DNA from: Beaufortia kweichowensis
Lineage: Eukaryota > Chordata > Actinopteri > Cypriniformes > Gastromyzontidae
Direction of reading: 5' to 3'
NCBI GenBank assembly: GCA_019155185.1
Contig: CM032811.1
Location: 2,720,287 to 2,784,286, forward strand
DNA: 64,000 nt
Position numbers and translations under genes: made by a program. Below, in pieces: positions 34,986 to 47,744 of the stretch; the first letter of the stretch is position 1, and the number at the start of each line of letters is the position of its first letter. The notes under the pieces were generated by a model. The model worked only from the letters and a program-made list of their open reading frames with translations. It did not search any database and was not told the DNA's origin.

Positions 34986-35039
34986 AATTTAACCACAGTC
35001 AAAAATCGAAGTGTAAACAATCTGAAATGTCCACTATGG

Positions 35040-35745
35040 CATAGAGCTCATTACCATCCTTATATGTTTTTACCACACATTTTTTCTTTGCACGTTAATT
35101 GTAGCTGAACACTGCCACATGCTTCAATGAAAAATGAATTGCTTTTAATTTGTGATTTCCTTTCTGCTACTGCTGGCATCGCTTAATTTCATTAGCTCTG
35201 AACCTGTTGATCGCTTTCCAAAGCGTTAGCTGCACTCAAAAATAAAAAGACGTGGACTCCTTTTATTTATTTATTTATTTATACACCCTCCCAATTAATA
35301 GATTGTTCCCTTTCAACTAAAATGAATGATATTGAAACCAATTAGCATAGACTGGAAAATCTCTCATTAATGAAGGGAGCGCGGGTGAGTAAACAGAAAT
35401 GTAAAGATGAAATTAAAGGAGAGCCTCTTCTTGTTGGCCCAGAATAATTACACGCTTAGTCGCCTAATTGTCTGGTGAAAAGCGCTGCGGCGATAGTAAC
35501 AGATTGCCGTGTTCATTAGGCTGCAATGGGCCACCTGCTGCTGGGGCCGCCGTGCCCCCGCTCCCCATACACGTGTTTATCCCAGGGGGGAAGGTTTATT
35601 GGACCCAACCCTCACGGTGAAAAGCAAATGAGCCTGCCAATATGCCGCAATGATAATGAGTCTTATGCTCTTGCTATAAAACAGGCCAGTAATCCCTGTT
35701 TTTCTCAGATGTTTTAGGGTATGTGTGGGTCCCTTTTGGTCTCAC
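35040..35745. promoter_or_regulatory. Candidate conserved non-coding element
   Basis: Dense block: ACCAATTAGCATAG, CTCATTAATGAAG, AGAATAATTACACG, CGCCTAATTGTCTGG and GTGTTCATTAGG, plus a GC-rich centre near 35520-35570. One of the strongest CNE-like stretches in the window. The 63-codon frame at 35526 is considered incidental. Confidence 0.55.
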
Positions 35746-35989
35746 CCTTGAATATTTAATTATTTAATTGAATAATTTGGGCTAAATTTTAGCTACGGAT
35801 TCTGCTTCATTGTTATCTAACCGTGAAAAGGGGGTGGCACTTAGCGTGGCTGTTTTTGGTTCTAATGAAATATTAAACTAAAAGAATAGAGTAAAACACC
35901 ATGTATAACTCTAATTGATTATACACGGTGCTAAACACACAATTGTAGATCACTCTGAGCAATGAATTGCATTATATTTTTATATAATT

Positions 35990-36295
35990 AACAATACAAA
36001 CATGGCACAATTCTACTTATTTTATTGATTTCACGACCATGTCCATAAGCATATTTCAATTTTGGATTGTCTTATTTGCTGGTGTAAATAAGATGTGCTC
36101 AATTTTGCTGTCCGTGGCACATGCCATCTTCTGGATTGCCCTCTTAATGAGCTGTATGATATGCACTCTATCTTGCTTATTAATTACTCCCTTTGTTCCC
36201 TGCCACCACCACCTACAGCTGTTGGCCAGTTTCTTGCTCGTATCTGAAAGTGTGCGATTAAAATCTAATTCTGTTTTATTCTCTGCATGATTATA
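35990..36295. promoter_or_regulatory. Candidate conserved non-coding element
   Basis: Balanced and non-repetitive with CTTATTAATTACTCCC and GATTAAAATCTAATTC; separated from the 35.0-35.7 kb block by AT-rich DNA. GCCATCTTCTGG near 36123 is one mismatch from a CTCF core on the minus strand. Confidence 0.45.
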
Positions 36296-36454
36296 TATTT
36301 TATACTCAGAGCAATTGCTTTAAGGGTGTGGATGTAGCAGTTGGTGCTGTAATTGTGTGTGTACAGGGGGCAGAGATTGACTTGATAATGTCAGGGTCCT
36401 CACAGGACATTTAATTTCCTCTCAGTAATTGAGATGGCTGTTCATTTTATTTTC

Positions 36455-36605
36455 AGCACCAGAATGTCCCCACAAAGATCCTAATACCAGTAATTTGTCA
36501 ACCTTGTGGGGACATTTCCTGGTGTGCGTGTGTGTGGTCCTGGTAAACACTGGTAAACCCTATAGTAATACCAGTAATTTGTGTGGGGACAATTTTTGGT
36601 TCTTG
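36455..36605. mobile_element. MITE-like repeat with TGTCCCCACA inverted ends
   Basis: AATGTCCCCACAAAGAT near 36465 pairs with CTTGTGGGGACATT near 36503 and TGTGTGGGGACAATT near 36580. ACCAGTAATTTGT occurs twice. Typical of short fish repeats. Confidence 0.6.
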
Positions 36606-37260
36606 ATGTGACAATTACAAGTCACATCAAGTATTATACTCAAGTTAATTGTAGAAAAAAAAATGAAGATATTGATAAACAAACAGGTTAGAGAACCCAA
36701 AGAGAACACAAAGAATACAATTCATCCCATGGGCTAACTAGGTTTCCATATTCATTTGTTTGCCTCTGTCTCTCTTGGGACAATAGTCCCTCTTAATTGA
36801 TTTGCTGCATTTAGAATTAGACACCCATCATGCACACAGGCAAATATATGGAGGTTTGGCAGATCAAGATAGAAATTATGTACTGATATCAGAGAGGAAA
36901 AACACAGGAATGGTGTCAGGTTTTACGCTATTCTCCAAAACAGGTTCTGGTTTGGTATATTTAGGGTGCTGTAAACACATGAATGTTTTCTCAGTTTGTA
37001 CACAACACCACTTAAAGTAGAACTTTCTTGGAAAATCAACTTGTTTGAACAATAATGTGTGTCAGTGGTGTGTCTAACAAAAACCTTATTGTGATTTCTT
37101 TGTAATTGTGTTTTCTTTTAAGTAGGTAGGGTAGCATATCCTATGAGTGATTATACAAATTATTATACATTTTTCCTAAATGCATTAACCAGGATGTCCT
37201 AATATTTGTCTTTTGTTTGTTGCATGAGAAAAAAAATGGTTTTGTCTACATCATGTAGAA
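36606..37260. other. Intergenic, nothing recognised
   Basis: AT-rich. The 72-codon frame at 36802 has no domain. Confidence 0.3.
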
Positions 37261-37264
37261 GATT

Positions 37265-37420
37265 TATTGCAGGTGTGGTTCGGATCGCGGCATTTATATC
37301 AAATGAGTCGGGTCGGATACAGAATTAAATTAGTTCTGCTGTCTGATAATGGGTCAGGCGGGTGTGGGTTTACCAAACAGGTCTCTGACCCGTGCAGGAC
37401 TCTGACTTGAGTTACACACT
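37265..37420. mobile_element. hAT-like non-autonomous fragment
   Basis: CG-containing GGTTCGGATCGCGGCATTTA and AATGAGTCGGGTCGGAT, with GGGTCAGGCGGGTGTGGGTT, a type of sequence known from fish hAT-derived repeats. Confidence 0.4.
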
Positions 37421-37569
37421 TTTTGTTACAGTGGAGGTGTAAAAAGTGTATGATGTGTGTAGTCCAGAGAAGAGCGGTGGTGGTAGTTATAGTGATGTAT
37501 GGGGCTATTGTTAAGTGTTCTAAAGTCTAATGGCCTGTCGGAAGAAGCTGCAGATGCTGTCGGTTTCTG

Positions 37570-38030
37570 GGAAAATAAATACAATTTCGGGTGTTTCCAT
37601 TTTAAGTAGTTTTATTACATTAAACCCACTAAAACATCTTACAGTATACAAAATATACATAAAGTTGTTCCACTTTAGCACACAAGTACACTAAATATGT
37701 TAAATATGTTAACTAAATTCTGCATTGTAAATTCATTGTAAAACATCATGGCCAAAGTAAATTACAACTAAAATATACTATGTACAACTTTACTTGTCCA
37801 AAAATCACACTCTTTTAAGTTACTAATTATTTACACTCTTGAGGTATACACACTATCAGTCAAGTGTATTGAAGTATACCAAAATCTAATATACATGGCA
37901 TATTATTTTTTCACCAGGGAGTTTAATCAATATGGAAAACTTAAGACCATGTCTGTCAATACGCTGATCAATTTTATAAATATATAATCCGTATATGGTG
38001 TAGTATAAGGGTATAACTAACACACAGGTG
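37570..38030. other. AT-rich intergenic DNA
   Basis: Nothing recognised. Confidence 0.3.
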
Positions 38031-38039
38031 GTTTGGGTT

Positions 38040-38475
38040 CCATCTGCTTTTCTTGTGCCGTGAATGAATTAAGTGAGTGCACAAACACAGATGCACACGC
38101 ACCCTGACTCAATTAGAGCCCTGGCCACAGGTCTACACCCTGCCGTCACCCGCCTGTTTCCTCTTGGTCGAGCCAGTGTAGCACAATGGGAAATCAGCTG
38201 TCATCACCATGATAGGCCTCTGCAGTTGGCTAATCAGATATGGGCGTCGGAGAGGTGCTTTTGCAATGACAGAGCTTGGCTGCACCTAAAGTCCATTTGT
38301 AGCTTTTCCGGGCCTTGTTTCCTCTGGAGTGGGTGCATAGTTTTAGCTGACCAGAAAAGGCAAATATTTACCCCCAGGAGGGAAATGTGTATTTCCTGTT
38401 GCTGTGAGTACAGAACAATAAATGTCGTTCTCTCTCTACAAGTGTAGATGGACTGCAGCAATTGCTTTGGGTTTC
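38040..38475. promoter_or_regulatory. Candidate conserved non-coding element
   Basis: Balanced 430-bp block with GACTCAATTAGAGCCC, AATCAGCTGTCATCACC and GGCTAATCAGATATGG sites. Open frames on both strands have no domains. Confidence 0.5.
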
Positions 38476-38689
38476 TCAGAATAGCAGCAATTATCACACT
38501 TCCCTTTATTATGTGCTTGTGCCCATTGTTTTTAATTTAGCAGTGAGTTTGAGTTTAAAGTGGAAGGCTTTAACTTGTTGTTTGATTGGGACAGCTAAAG
38601 CATTCAGGATTTCTCCCCACTGGAAGACTATGGCAGATCACAGAAGGCTTAATATCTGTATTTTTAACTTTCTCTATAGATAGATAAAA

Positions 38690-39070
38690 ATAATAAAAAA
38701 GATCCGCAATAGTGTATGAGGGAACTGTGTTGACTCACAGTTATTATGCTTATTTACACCTTTGATTGTTTGCTTGCCAAGTGATTTAACAGCTATTTGA
38801 AAGCATAGCAGAATCAATATTTCACAGCAGCAAATGGGGCTTGAAATAGAGTTAATGCATCGGCTCTGAATAATAGCCTTTTCCATGAGAATCAGCACAT
38901 TGATTGGAATACCAATACCACTCAGCACCAGCTTGTCATTTGAATTAATGCTGCCTAGATGTGGCCTGGCAATAAATGATAGGAATTAATGTAATTTTGA
39001 TATGACTAAACCAACTGGCACAGAGGGGATTCTATGGAGCTTTTGATGATTGAAATGGTAAAAAAGAGGG
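38690..39070. promoter_or_regulatory. Candidate conserved non-coding element
   Basis: Contains GAGTTAATGCATCGG, GAATAATAGCC, GCACATTGATTGG and GAATTAATGCTGCC; non-repetitive, non-coding. Confidence 0.45.
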
Positions 39071-39502
39071 TGGGGTGGGGTTGAAGCTGTCATAAATACA
39101 CATTATAAAAGTTGATTGACCATCAGGACCTCACAGTTCGGACCTCTAAGTACATTTCATTTTCATGGCGACTTGACATTTCATCTAAACAATATTATAT
39201 CTGCAATAACAAATGAATTATGAAAAAATCAAAACAAAGAACTATGACGTTCTTAGTGCGCATACTTTATCTGCTTACATTTCCAATAAGAGCAGAGATG
39301 TTGGTCTGCTCATACCATGAAAAACTCTATCCATTTACTTTTAAGACTATGGTAAATTGTTAAATTTATCATCCAAGCTAAAACTGTCGCAGTGCAAAGA
39401 ATATATTGCATAGAAAAGTCGCAAGCATAATGACGTTGATGTAATTTCCATAAATTTTCATTGGAAATTTGATATTTCTTTCATTGGTGAACAATAGAAA
39501 CT

Positions 39503-39505
<3 letters not shown>

Positions 39506-39556
<51 letters not shown>
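39506..39556. repeat. (GA)n microsatellite
   Basis: About 24 GA units followed by GGAAGGGAGG-type sequence; the poly-Ser/Leu frame on the minus strand is an artefact. Confidence 0.97.
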
Positions 39557-39558
<2 letters not shown>

Positions 39559-39679
39559 GGGAGGAAGGGAGGGAGGGAAACTTTCTGATCCAGAAATGAT
39601 AGAGCCCATTTTGGCTCATGATGGATAGGGCACACATACACACACACCGATGGAGATGGCATTAGAAGCAACAAAAGCA

Positions 39680-40640
39680 GCCTGTCAGGAGACATCACAC
39701 ACTGACAAATGCCCCGTAATCTCTTGAGATTGTCAATATTACATTTGGCTATTTACTCTCTTTTCTCTGGGGCTTTCTCACTGGTCTGCTGGGCTGTATG
39801 TCAAGCGTATACAAACACATAATGCTATTTGACTTGCCTGCACCTCAATGAGATGATACAGAGAAGATTTACATAAAAAGCATTAAATGAAGAAATCACA
39901 GGAAATCACAAGAAATCATCTGGCTGTATTTGAATGATGACATTAGCAAATCAAGGGCATCATCAGGGGTGGACATTGAGTAATATTGTCCTAGGTGTTG
40001 GGACAAGTAGACACTATCACTAAGTGATTCTGGCAGTGATTGTGGTTTTATTTTAGGATGCATATTTTACATCATACAAAAGTAAACTGTTTGTTATTAT
40101 TTATATATTGTTTTATTCATTTTTGAGGTTTTCTATACAACCTGCCCATGCTGGCCTGGGCACCTGTTCACCTCTAAGAAAAACACATTAATGTTTAAGG
40201 TCACTAGTGTGAAATAAACACTCTCAACATATCTATATCAGTAATTGCCAGACATAGCTATATGTGCTGGCAGTAACTGTTTTATTGCAAAGTGCTTAAC
40301 CTTCCATTAGCAGTATGGCTGATCTATGCAGGAGGGCCATGGAACATGATTTACAGTACAGCAGAGAGCACCAAGAGATTTACCACTCACACACACAGGG
40401 AAGACTCCTGTATTGACCCATAGAGAAAGCAAACAGCTGTTACCATACTATACTCACTATGTCAATCAATGCATTCTGCTTCATGTGACAGAGCACAGGA
40501 ACTGGCCATTAACAGGAAAAACTGCTACATGTTATAATACACCCAATTTTCATGTGCTATGAGTCAACTGAATCTTTGAATTCTTATCATGCTGTATTGT
40601 GCATGCAGAGTTTGTGAAACAGTATAGATGGTTTCATCGG
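39680..40640. other. Intergenic with two possible weak CNEs (39690-39900, 40250-40400)
   Basis: Parts are balanced and non-repetitive (GCCCCGTAATCTCTTGAG, GTAACTGTTTTATTGC) but less distinct than neighbouring candidates. Confidence 0.3.
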
Positions 40641-41044
40641 ACACGCACCTGGCCCGAAATTAACTTTCGGTTGGTGTTTGATTATTGGTTAGTGGCTGGT
40701 ACTATATGGCACTAACTACAAAAGCAGTTCAAGTCAAGGTGATGATGAGTAGTTGGGCTCAGGTTGTTGTGCTGTGCGATGCGACCTGACCTCTGGAACA
40801 AATACGCAAAATGATGCTTGTTATCGATTCTTTGCGAAGTCTACCAGAAGGTACGTTTGGGCCATTTGTTTTAGTTGTTGCCATTAAAACAGTCTATAGA
40901 GAGAGGTTTTGGCACTGGTTCCACCTTAACGTTTCTTATATACAATGGAAAGTCATTTACATTTACTGTACAGTATGACTTATAAGATTTATCAAGTACC
41001 CAACTCTGTATATATTCACTTAGAATTATACTTTTACGTTATAT

Positions 41045-41155
41045 ATTTTCATGGATTTGCCAGACATTTATATACAAAACAGAATTTATTTTTAAGAGTA
41101 TGTGTATTCCTTGGAAATCAGACCCATGAACTTGACTTTGCTAGTGCCATTTCTG
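41045..41155 (-). mobile_element. SINE fragment related to 23.2 and 30.7 kb
   Basis: GGATTTGCCAGACATTTATA (tail) and CCTTGGAAATCAGACCCATG plus GCTAGTGCCA (damaged box region) in the same order as the better copies. Confidence 0.45.
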
Positions 41156-42170
41156 GATGCTTTTATCTTTTTTTATTCCTAATCATTATGTTAAAAGTGT
41201 GAAACGTATGCTAGGCCCTATACATACTAGTTTATTGAAAGAGATGCTCCCTGAAATTATAGATCCTCTCCTCTAGTATCATTAACTCATTGCTGTCATT
41301 AGGATATGTCCCTGTTTGCTCACTGGGGGGACTGCTGACATTAGCTTTTGTACTTAGTATATTACTTTTAATGTAACACTTTTCACACGTAAATTATTAA
41401 CTACTCCTAATTGGAATGTATAGTTTGTAAATTTACTCACTTTGCTCTTTACACTTTTTTTTGTATGTATTTAATGTATTGCTTGTTATTAATGCTGTTG
41501 GCCAGATTTAGCTGCATTGAAAACAAGACTTACGCTGACATTGAAGTCTACTGTAGCTCTGTAAGAATACGGTGCTTACTGTACACTATGCAGTATGCAA
41601 TACACACTACTTACAAATCTAATTTAAAATAAAACTAAACATTGGTATGTTTTAATTTAATTTAGTCAAAAGGCTTAACACTTGGCAGTCTAATCAAAAG
41701 TGACTCAATAAAGAAAAAAAACCCTTTGCTGATATTATGTGAAATTGTATTGTATTGTATTAATAACATTACTCATTTTATTTCTGTTACATTGCTATTC
41801 AGATTTCTACATTACATGCCCATAAACCTATATACTTTTATGTAAGTAAATGCTTGACATAAAGATTTATCTGAGCTTTTCAAAATGCTGTCAAATAATG
41901 ATTTCTAGATTTTCAGACAAGGTCCTGAGTATGCAACGAGAGGGAAACAACAATAGTGACAGGGTTTTAAACATCAAAGTGGTGTACCCTGTGTCCAGAT
42001 GGACCACCAACCTGTTCTCCACAAACAGCCAGACCGCAGCTCGTGTTTTTGTGTATGTTCAAACCACTGTTCAATTAGCATTTAAAGAAAATGTGTGCAT
42101 GATAAAGTATATGCAAGGTTAAGGTATTGTTAAGCTATGTAAAATGTAATGTCAGGAAAATTCCGTATTT
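41156..42170. other. AT-rich intergenic DNA, no gene
   Basis: Short open frames only, no domains. Confidence 0.3.
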
Positions 42171-42174
42171 CATT

Positions 42175-42890
42175 TGCCAGTAAATTTTCTTTCAATTCAT
42201 TTTGTCTCTCCTCCACCGCCTCACTCTCTCTTTTTCTGCAGCAGCAGGTGAGTGGGATGCCTCAGGGATATGGATGAGCCCAGTTCACACAAGCGTCTCA
42301 TTAGTGAGCACTGAATTACACTCCAGACACGTCTTTATGTAGACTAATCATATTACAGCAACCAGGGGAGAGAGAGAGAGAACAAGTGAGAGAGGAATGA
42401 TGGTGGTGAAGGGCCAGAGGTAGAGTGGGGTGGATGCTTAACCTTTCTTGCAATCTGATTTGCCTGGGAGAACTCAATGCAATTGAAAATCAACGTGTGA
42501 CATTGCTCCGGTTATCTCTCCATCTATCTACACACGCCTTCTCCCACTGCACAATTTTTTCATCCCACAGGGACCCTACTTCTTTGCCAGCGCTGTGAAT
42601 TCATCCACGCTGAATATAATCGCTGGTGTGGCACACGCCTCTGACCAGTGTGCACAGTCATTAACCTTGACTGCCATAATTGAATTCAAGGTTGATTGCT
42701 TGTGACCCCTCTTCGGCTCAGGTCCTTAAAATGTACATATTCATTACGGGGTGCTAGCTCTAAATGGATAGCACGGGGAAAGCAGTAACAATCTCAATGT
42801 GCATGCCAGATCTTGGGGGACTAATTGCACATTGGAGGGGATGATTGGATTATAAAAAGAGTGAGAGAATGAAGACTGATCTTCGTGACA
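42175..42890. promoter_or_regulatory. Candidate conserved non-coding element cluster
   Basis: Two balanced sub-blocks (42230-42370; 42440-42860) around an AG-rich spacer. Sites include CATTAGTGAGCAC, GACTAATCATATTAC, CATAATTGAATTC, ATTCATTACGGGG and GGACTAATTGCACATTGG. No coding or repeat signal. Confidence 0.5.
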
Positions 42891-44155
42891 CTGTCAAATT
42901 AAAGTCGTCTGTGTAACGTGGCCACATGCAGAAATGTACAGTAAAAGTGTAAAATTAAAAAAGAAAGCAAGAGTATTCCCAAGGCATTGGTAAGGTGTCT
43001 TTACACAGCCACATAAGGATGATCTGCCTGCCTCAAAATTTGAAAAGTCTTAACAATGTAATATAGCAGAAAAACCATCCTAAATTGTGCCAGCTCTGTG
43101 CATGACATGTTTACGTACTTGCCAATTTACATCTTATGGTTTATATATAATTTATACAGTATTATTTCTTTCTTTTCTACACTTTTTCTCATGCCTCTAC
43201 TGCTAAAATGTATTTTCTGTGAAGTGAAAAGCAACTGAGTAGCAATCATAAAACAAATAATTTAAAGACAATTAATTTATAGTAATTTATTCTTTTAGCA
43301 ATTTATGCTGAAAACACCATTAGTGCTGTTTCATATATTTGTTTATCATATGATTTCTCTATTTTTTTAATATAAAATTATTTCTGAAATTATAGTTCTT
43401 AAGTAAATGCATGTATGCATCTGTGTAACATGTAAACAGCTTGTATATAATAGCATTTTGTGTGGTACAGTATATATGCCATTCCAGACGCAAATCTTGT
43501 GCTTGGGTAGAGAGAGATGGAAATAAACGGCAGATGGGGAATGAAGCAGGTCTCATTCACTGTGTATTTCTTTCACATATACACGCTATGTCATCTCATC
43601 TCTCATTTCACAAACCTACCCGCATGCTAGTACCTTTCCTACTGCCTTAATGAAAGGGGGGCCAGATGCCTAAACCATATTAAAGAGAAAAACCTTTATC
43701 ACATAGAGAAGGAAACCTCCACCGCCCCTGCATCTATTTTCTAATGGCTGTCAAATTACCATCATCCCAACAAGACAATCAATTGTGAGTGTACACCACA
43801 TTCTGCAGCCAGTAATATAATGTGTGTTTGCTGGCAAAAAGAGACTGTACAGCAGGAAATGGATAATTACTGCACACAAAGCTGTATAAATAAGAAAACA
43901 GATCTTTAATATAGATCACTAAAATACGTAAATAGTAAGCCAGAAAGATATAGCCTAGAATAACGTTTAAGGATAATCTATTTCCCTTCATCATCATAAT
44001 ATAATACAGACATTGTTTAAGTAATTTATTATAATATAATATTGTTTTAATACATATTAATATTATTTGATATTGAAAGCACAAAAGTTATATTACCTTA
44101 TCACATTAAAAAACAACCAATGTTTTATTATTTTATTTTTTTATTTCTGAAAAAT
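42891..44155. other. AT-rich intergenic DNA
   Basis: 43480-43780 is somewhat more balanced; the 69-codon frame at 43441 has no recognisable domain. Confidence 0.3.
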
Positions 44156-44164
44156 TGAATTGCT

Positions 44165-44517
44165 TCAATTAAATCTCTCTCTCGCTCTTTCTCCTTCTCT
44201 GTTCCCGGCTTGTGGAATAGTCTCCCTAACGCAATCCGGTCTGCCACATCCCTCACCTCCTTTAAAAAACTACTAAAAACACACCTTTTCCACGAACACC
44301 TAACAGCTTAAAAAAAATAAAAAATAAAAAAAATAAAAAATAAAAAACCCTTTCCTTCCTCTACAGGTATTTATCTAGCACTGCACAACATTGTAAACTT
44401 ACTAAAGCACTTCTTTGTACTATTGCTGCCGCTTTTGATGTATCGCTTCATTGTCTCCTAATATTTGTAAGTCGCTTTGGATAAAAGCGTCAGCTAAATG
44501 CCTAAATGTAAATGTAA
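44165..44517 (+). mobile_element. LINE-2-type 3' end with intact tail
   Basis: CTTTCTCCTTCTCTGTTCCC and TGTGGAATAGTCTCCCTAAC continue the ORF2 end seen at 3.88 kb. A TAAAAAA-rich patch follows, then the 3' UTR, then TAAGTCGCTTTGGATAAAAG, CGTCAGCTAAATGCC and (TAAATG)n. The tail is the one shared with the SINE tails in this window. Confidence 0.75.
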
Positions 44518-44519
44518 GT

Positions 44520-44924
44520 GTTTAATTGTAGAGGAGTGCAGCAACTACAGTGCTTGTTTTGGAAAATGTCTTTGTCAGTTTGTGCAGACTTTCAGGCTTG
44601 ATACACCTGTCAGGACTGAATTTTATTCTGTGGAAACATAAGCATTTGGCTGTATTCCCAATGATAATTGTGTGTGTTTGGTTGCAATTTCAAGGAACAA
44701 GACCATTAGGTTGGTTGCTACAAAAAATACTGTAAACTTATGTTTTAAAGGGAATAAAAATGTTGCGTTTATTACAATATTGTAATGTGTGTTAATTTAT
44801 TATTATAATATCACCAGCTCTAATCTTTTCTAAATGCCACTGTTGATGTTTGAGAGCTAATCTTTCTTAGACTTTTTAAAGGACAAATTTGTTCAAGCCA
44901 ACTACAATTCAATGCAACCAATGC
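44520..44924. other. AT-rich intergenic DNA
   Basis: Nothing recognised. Confidence 0.3.
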
Positions 44925-45110
44925 TGGGTTATTTCAACAGTGGTAAATATGAGATTAAACAGTAAAATATGGACAAACCTAAGAGTTGGTTTAAATGAAC
45001 CAATAAAATGCCCATATTTGACCCAACCATAGGTTCAAACAACCCAGCATATTTTTATTTAAACCACTGGTTGGGTTTGTCCATACAGTATGCCAGCATT
45101 TTTGGAGAAT
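44925..45110. mobile_element. Palindromic MITE, AACCCAGCA family
   Basis: AATGCTGGGTTATTTCAACA at the left and AACAACCCAGCATATTTTTA at the right are inverted. Internal GGACAAACC/GGTTTGTCC and ATATTTGACCCAACC pieces add further symmetry. A fragment of the same family lies at 23.9 kb. Confidence 0.65.
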
Positions 45111-47285
45111 GGTGTAACACTGCAATAATACTATCCAACAATACTGCATACTAAATTCTACTCTGTATATATTCTATATGTTTAACTTTTCTGTTGTTGT
45201 TTTTTTCTACATGTAGAGTTGCTTTAAAACAATGCAACATTAATATATATAAATAACATTTCTACTTTTACATTATTTATGGTCTGACATTCTGGGTGGT
45301 TGCTTTCTGATCAAAGACATAGGAGTCAGCCTCCAGTATTTTAATCCCTAAATATATACCCTCCTTCAGTGCAAGTCAACTGGACCTTTTGCCCCATTTT
45401 GTCATCCACCAGGAGAACAATAAAGTCTGAATGATTCTCCTTACCAAGCTGAATGTTTTAAAGCATCATTCATATGGTTAGGTGTTTAACTGATGCTTGA
45501 CTCAATAAGCACCATCAATAAATGCATGTTTTCAGTTTGCATCTTGCATTAGTTACTGGACAATTTTTGTTTTCAGCTCTAAAACTATCCACAAACAGGG
45601 CATCATTTAGTGGACTGTCAGATGAAAAGACCCTCAGGGAAATGTGACCTCACGCTGGAGCTTTTTGCAGTTGAAACAATGTAGAGCTGCCAATCAGCCA
45701 AGATCCCTAGAACAACCTCTGTTTGAATGACAGTGTATGTTAGACAAGCTGTGTTTGTACTAATGGAACAGTGGCTGGTCAACTGTCCAAATATAAATGA
45801 CAAAGCTGTGATAAGCAAAGGCATAAACTAAACCAGGCACATAAAGTCAATATAAGGTAATATAATCTTTTCCTATTGTTTTAAGCAGGATGTGCCATTG
45901 TTATGATCAGAATTTATTGTTAAAGAGCTGCCTCCGCTGAGGCAACTGTAGTCTGAATTTGTAACAATTTATGTACTGTATGTATCAACATGACAAAACT
46001 AGTTATTATTTTAAACAGCTGTAAAAACATTGAAAAGGTCTAGTTTTAGCAAAGACAGTAAAGAAACAACACACAGTCATTGTGTATAATAACAACACAA
46101 AAAAATAGGCTACGATAGCCTTAGGTTACATTTATTGACTCATGATGCTGAACTGCTTCGAGACTTTCAGGGTACTCAGAGAATTGAACATTCAATAAAA
46201 AATCTAATAATTTCTTAGACGAAAGGAAAGGGGAAATGAAAATTGTTTACTGTCCTCTCAAATATCCTCCTGGTCTTTTCGTAGAGAGAAATGGCTCCAC
46301 TATTTACTTCTTGTTTAAGTATTTGCCATAATGTGTCAATTAAGGCTTTCTCTTAAGTTTGAATTGTTCAGTAATACAAAGCTGGAATCTGTTCTACAAC
46401 CACTTTAAAACATTTGTGAAAGATGTAATGATGACTGCAGCTCACATGTATAATTTTGAAACAATTTAACTTTGAAGTATCATCAACTACTGTTTTATCT
46501 TCTCTGTTTTTCTTCAGCATATAGACCTATTTTGTGTTTGTAAATGATGACGTGTTTGGTGGGCAGAGCCGAACTGTTTGCAGAAAGCGTCAGCGCTACA
46601 TCATTGGCATATGCAATGCCTGGATGCCAAATATTTGAATAGTTTACCAGCAGAAGGCTGAATGTCTTACGCCTGGTTCACACATAGTCTACTCCATTTC
46701 CAGTGCAGTCACATATAATTATCTGTATGCAGGGCACTACAAATCCGCAAACTCAACAGTTGTCACGTGATTATTACTTTCTGTGGAGAATCCTCTCTCC
46801 CCCACACAATATAACAATGTATAGTGTATTTTACATATAAAAGTATAATTTAAAAACCTGATAAGTTTTTTTTTTGCAAGTCCTAATAAGTGTTTTCCTT
46901 TTTCGTGCTTACTATCTAGTATATTCAACATTAAAATATGCTTTTAGATATATTTTTAATTGGATCATTGTTTGTGCATCATCTGGTAAGTGTTTTGCTT
47001 GTTTTTATCATTTAATATCAAGATTTGTCTAATGTTTTTTGTATTGTGGGTGACGTGCTGCCTAGCCAGAAGACGTGGGCTATCGTACAAAAGTCAAACA
47101 ACTATATACTGATGGCGAACTGCACTTGTAAACCTGGGATAGTAATGCATTTTTATTGTTTAATGTATGTTAGAACAATGTAAATACATTAACTGCTGTA
47201 ACTACACAGTCTTATGTAAATGGTAAATATTATTTCATGCTGTAGGCTAATTGTTTAGGTTAGTAGAGTATGCCTTCTATATGAT
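45111..47285. other. Intergenic, no gene
   Basis: AT-rich. The piece near 46530-46625 with GATGACGTG and GAAAGCGTCAGCGC may be an old repeat. No coding signal. Confidence 0.3.
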
Positions 47286-47289
47286 TTGT

Positions 47290-47740
47290 AGTCTTTGACA
47301 ACCAGCTTTTCTTTACTGAACATATTGCAAGCACATTGTGGTCATGACGATTTATTCTGTACAATATCAAGAAGATCAGTTCCTATTTTACTGAGCGTGC
47401 TGCACAGCAGCTTGTCCTTCTGGTCTTCCTGTATGGGCAATCTAACCACTTCAAATGAGTTCAGAATGCAACAGCTTGGCTTGTCATCTAAGGGCCCAAA
47501 AGAGCACATCACACCTCTCTTCATCTCTCTCCACTGGCTACCAATTGCTTCCCACATTAGGTTTAAGTCATTAATGCTGGCATTTTAAAATACTTGACGG
47601 GAACATATTAACTGATCTACAATAAAAAATAACTGTCCTCTCTAACAAACAGGTCTAGCTTTGTAAAACCTGGTAATTTGTTATACCACTTCTTGTATTA
47701 TTGTTTTCTTTGGATAAAAGCGTCAGCTAAATGTGAAAAA
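47290..47740 (+). mobile_element. LINE-2-type fragment, decayed
   Basis: TTTGACAACCAGCTTTTCTT to CTGGCATTTTAAAAT follows the same ORF2 order as 3.42-3.77 kb (DNQLFFTEHI, a KRAHHTSLHLSPLATNC-like frame), then jumps to GGATAAAAGCGTCAGC and AAATG at 47712-47740. Several frameshifts and an internal loss. Confidence 0.7.
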
Positions 47741-47744
47741 ATGT

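Noticed and set aside
39378..39698. Two minus-strand frames with poly-Ser/Leu
   Set aside because: Translation of the GA microsatellite.
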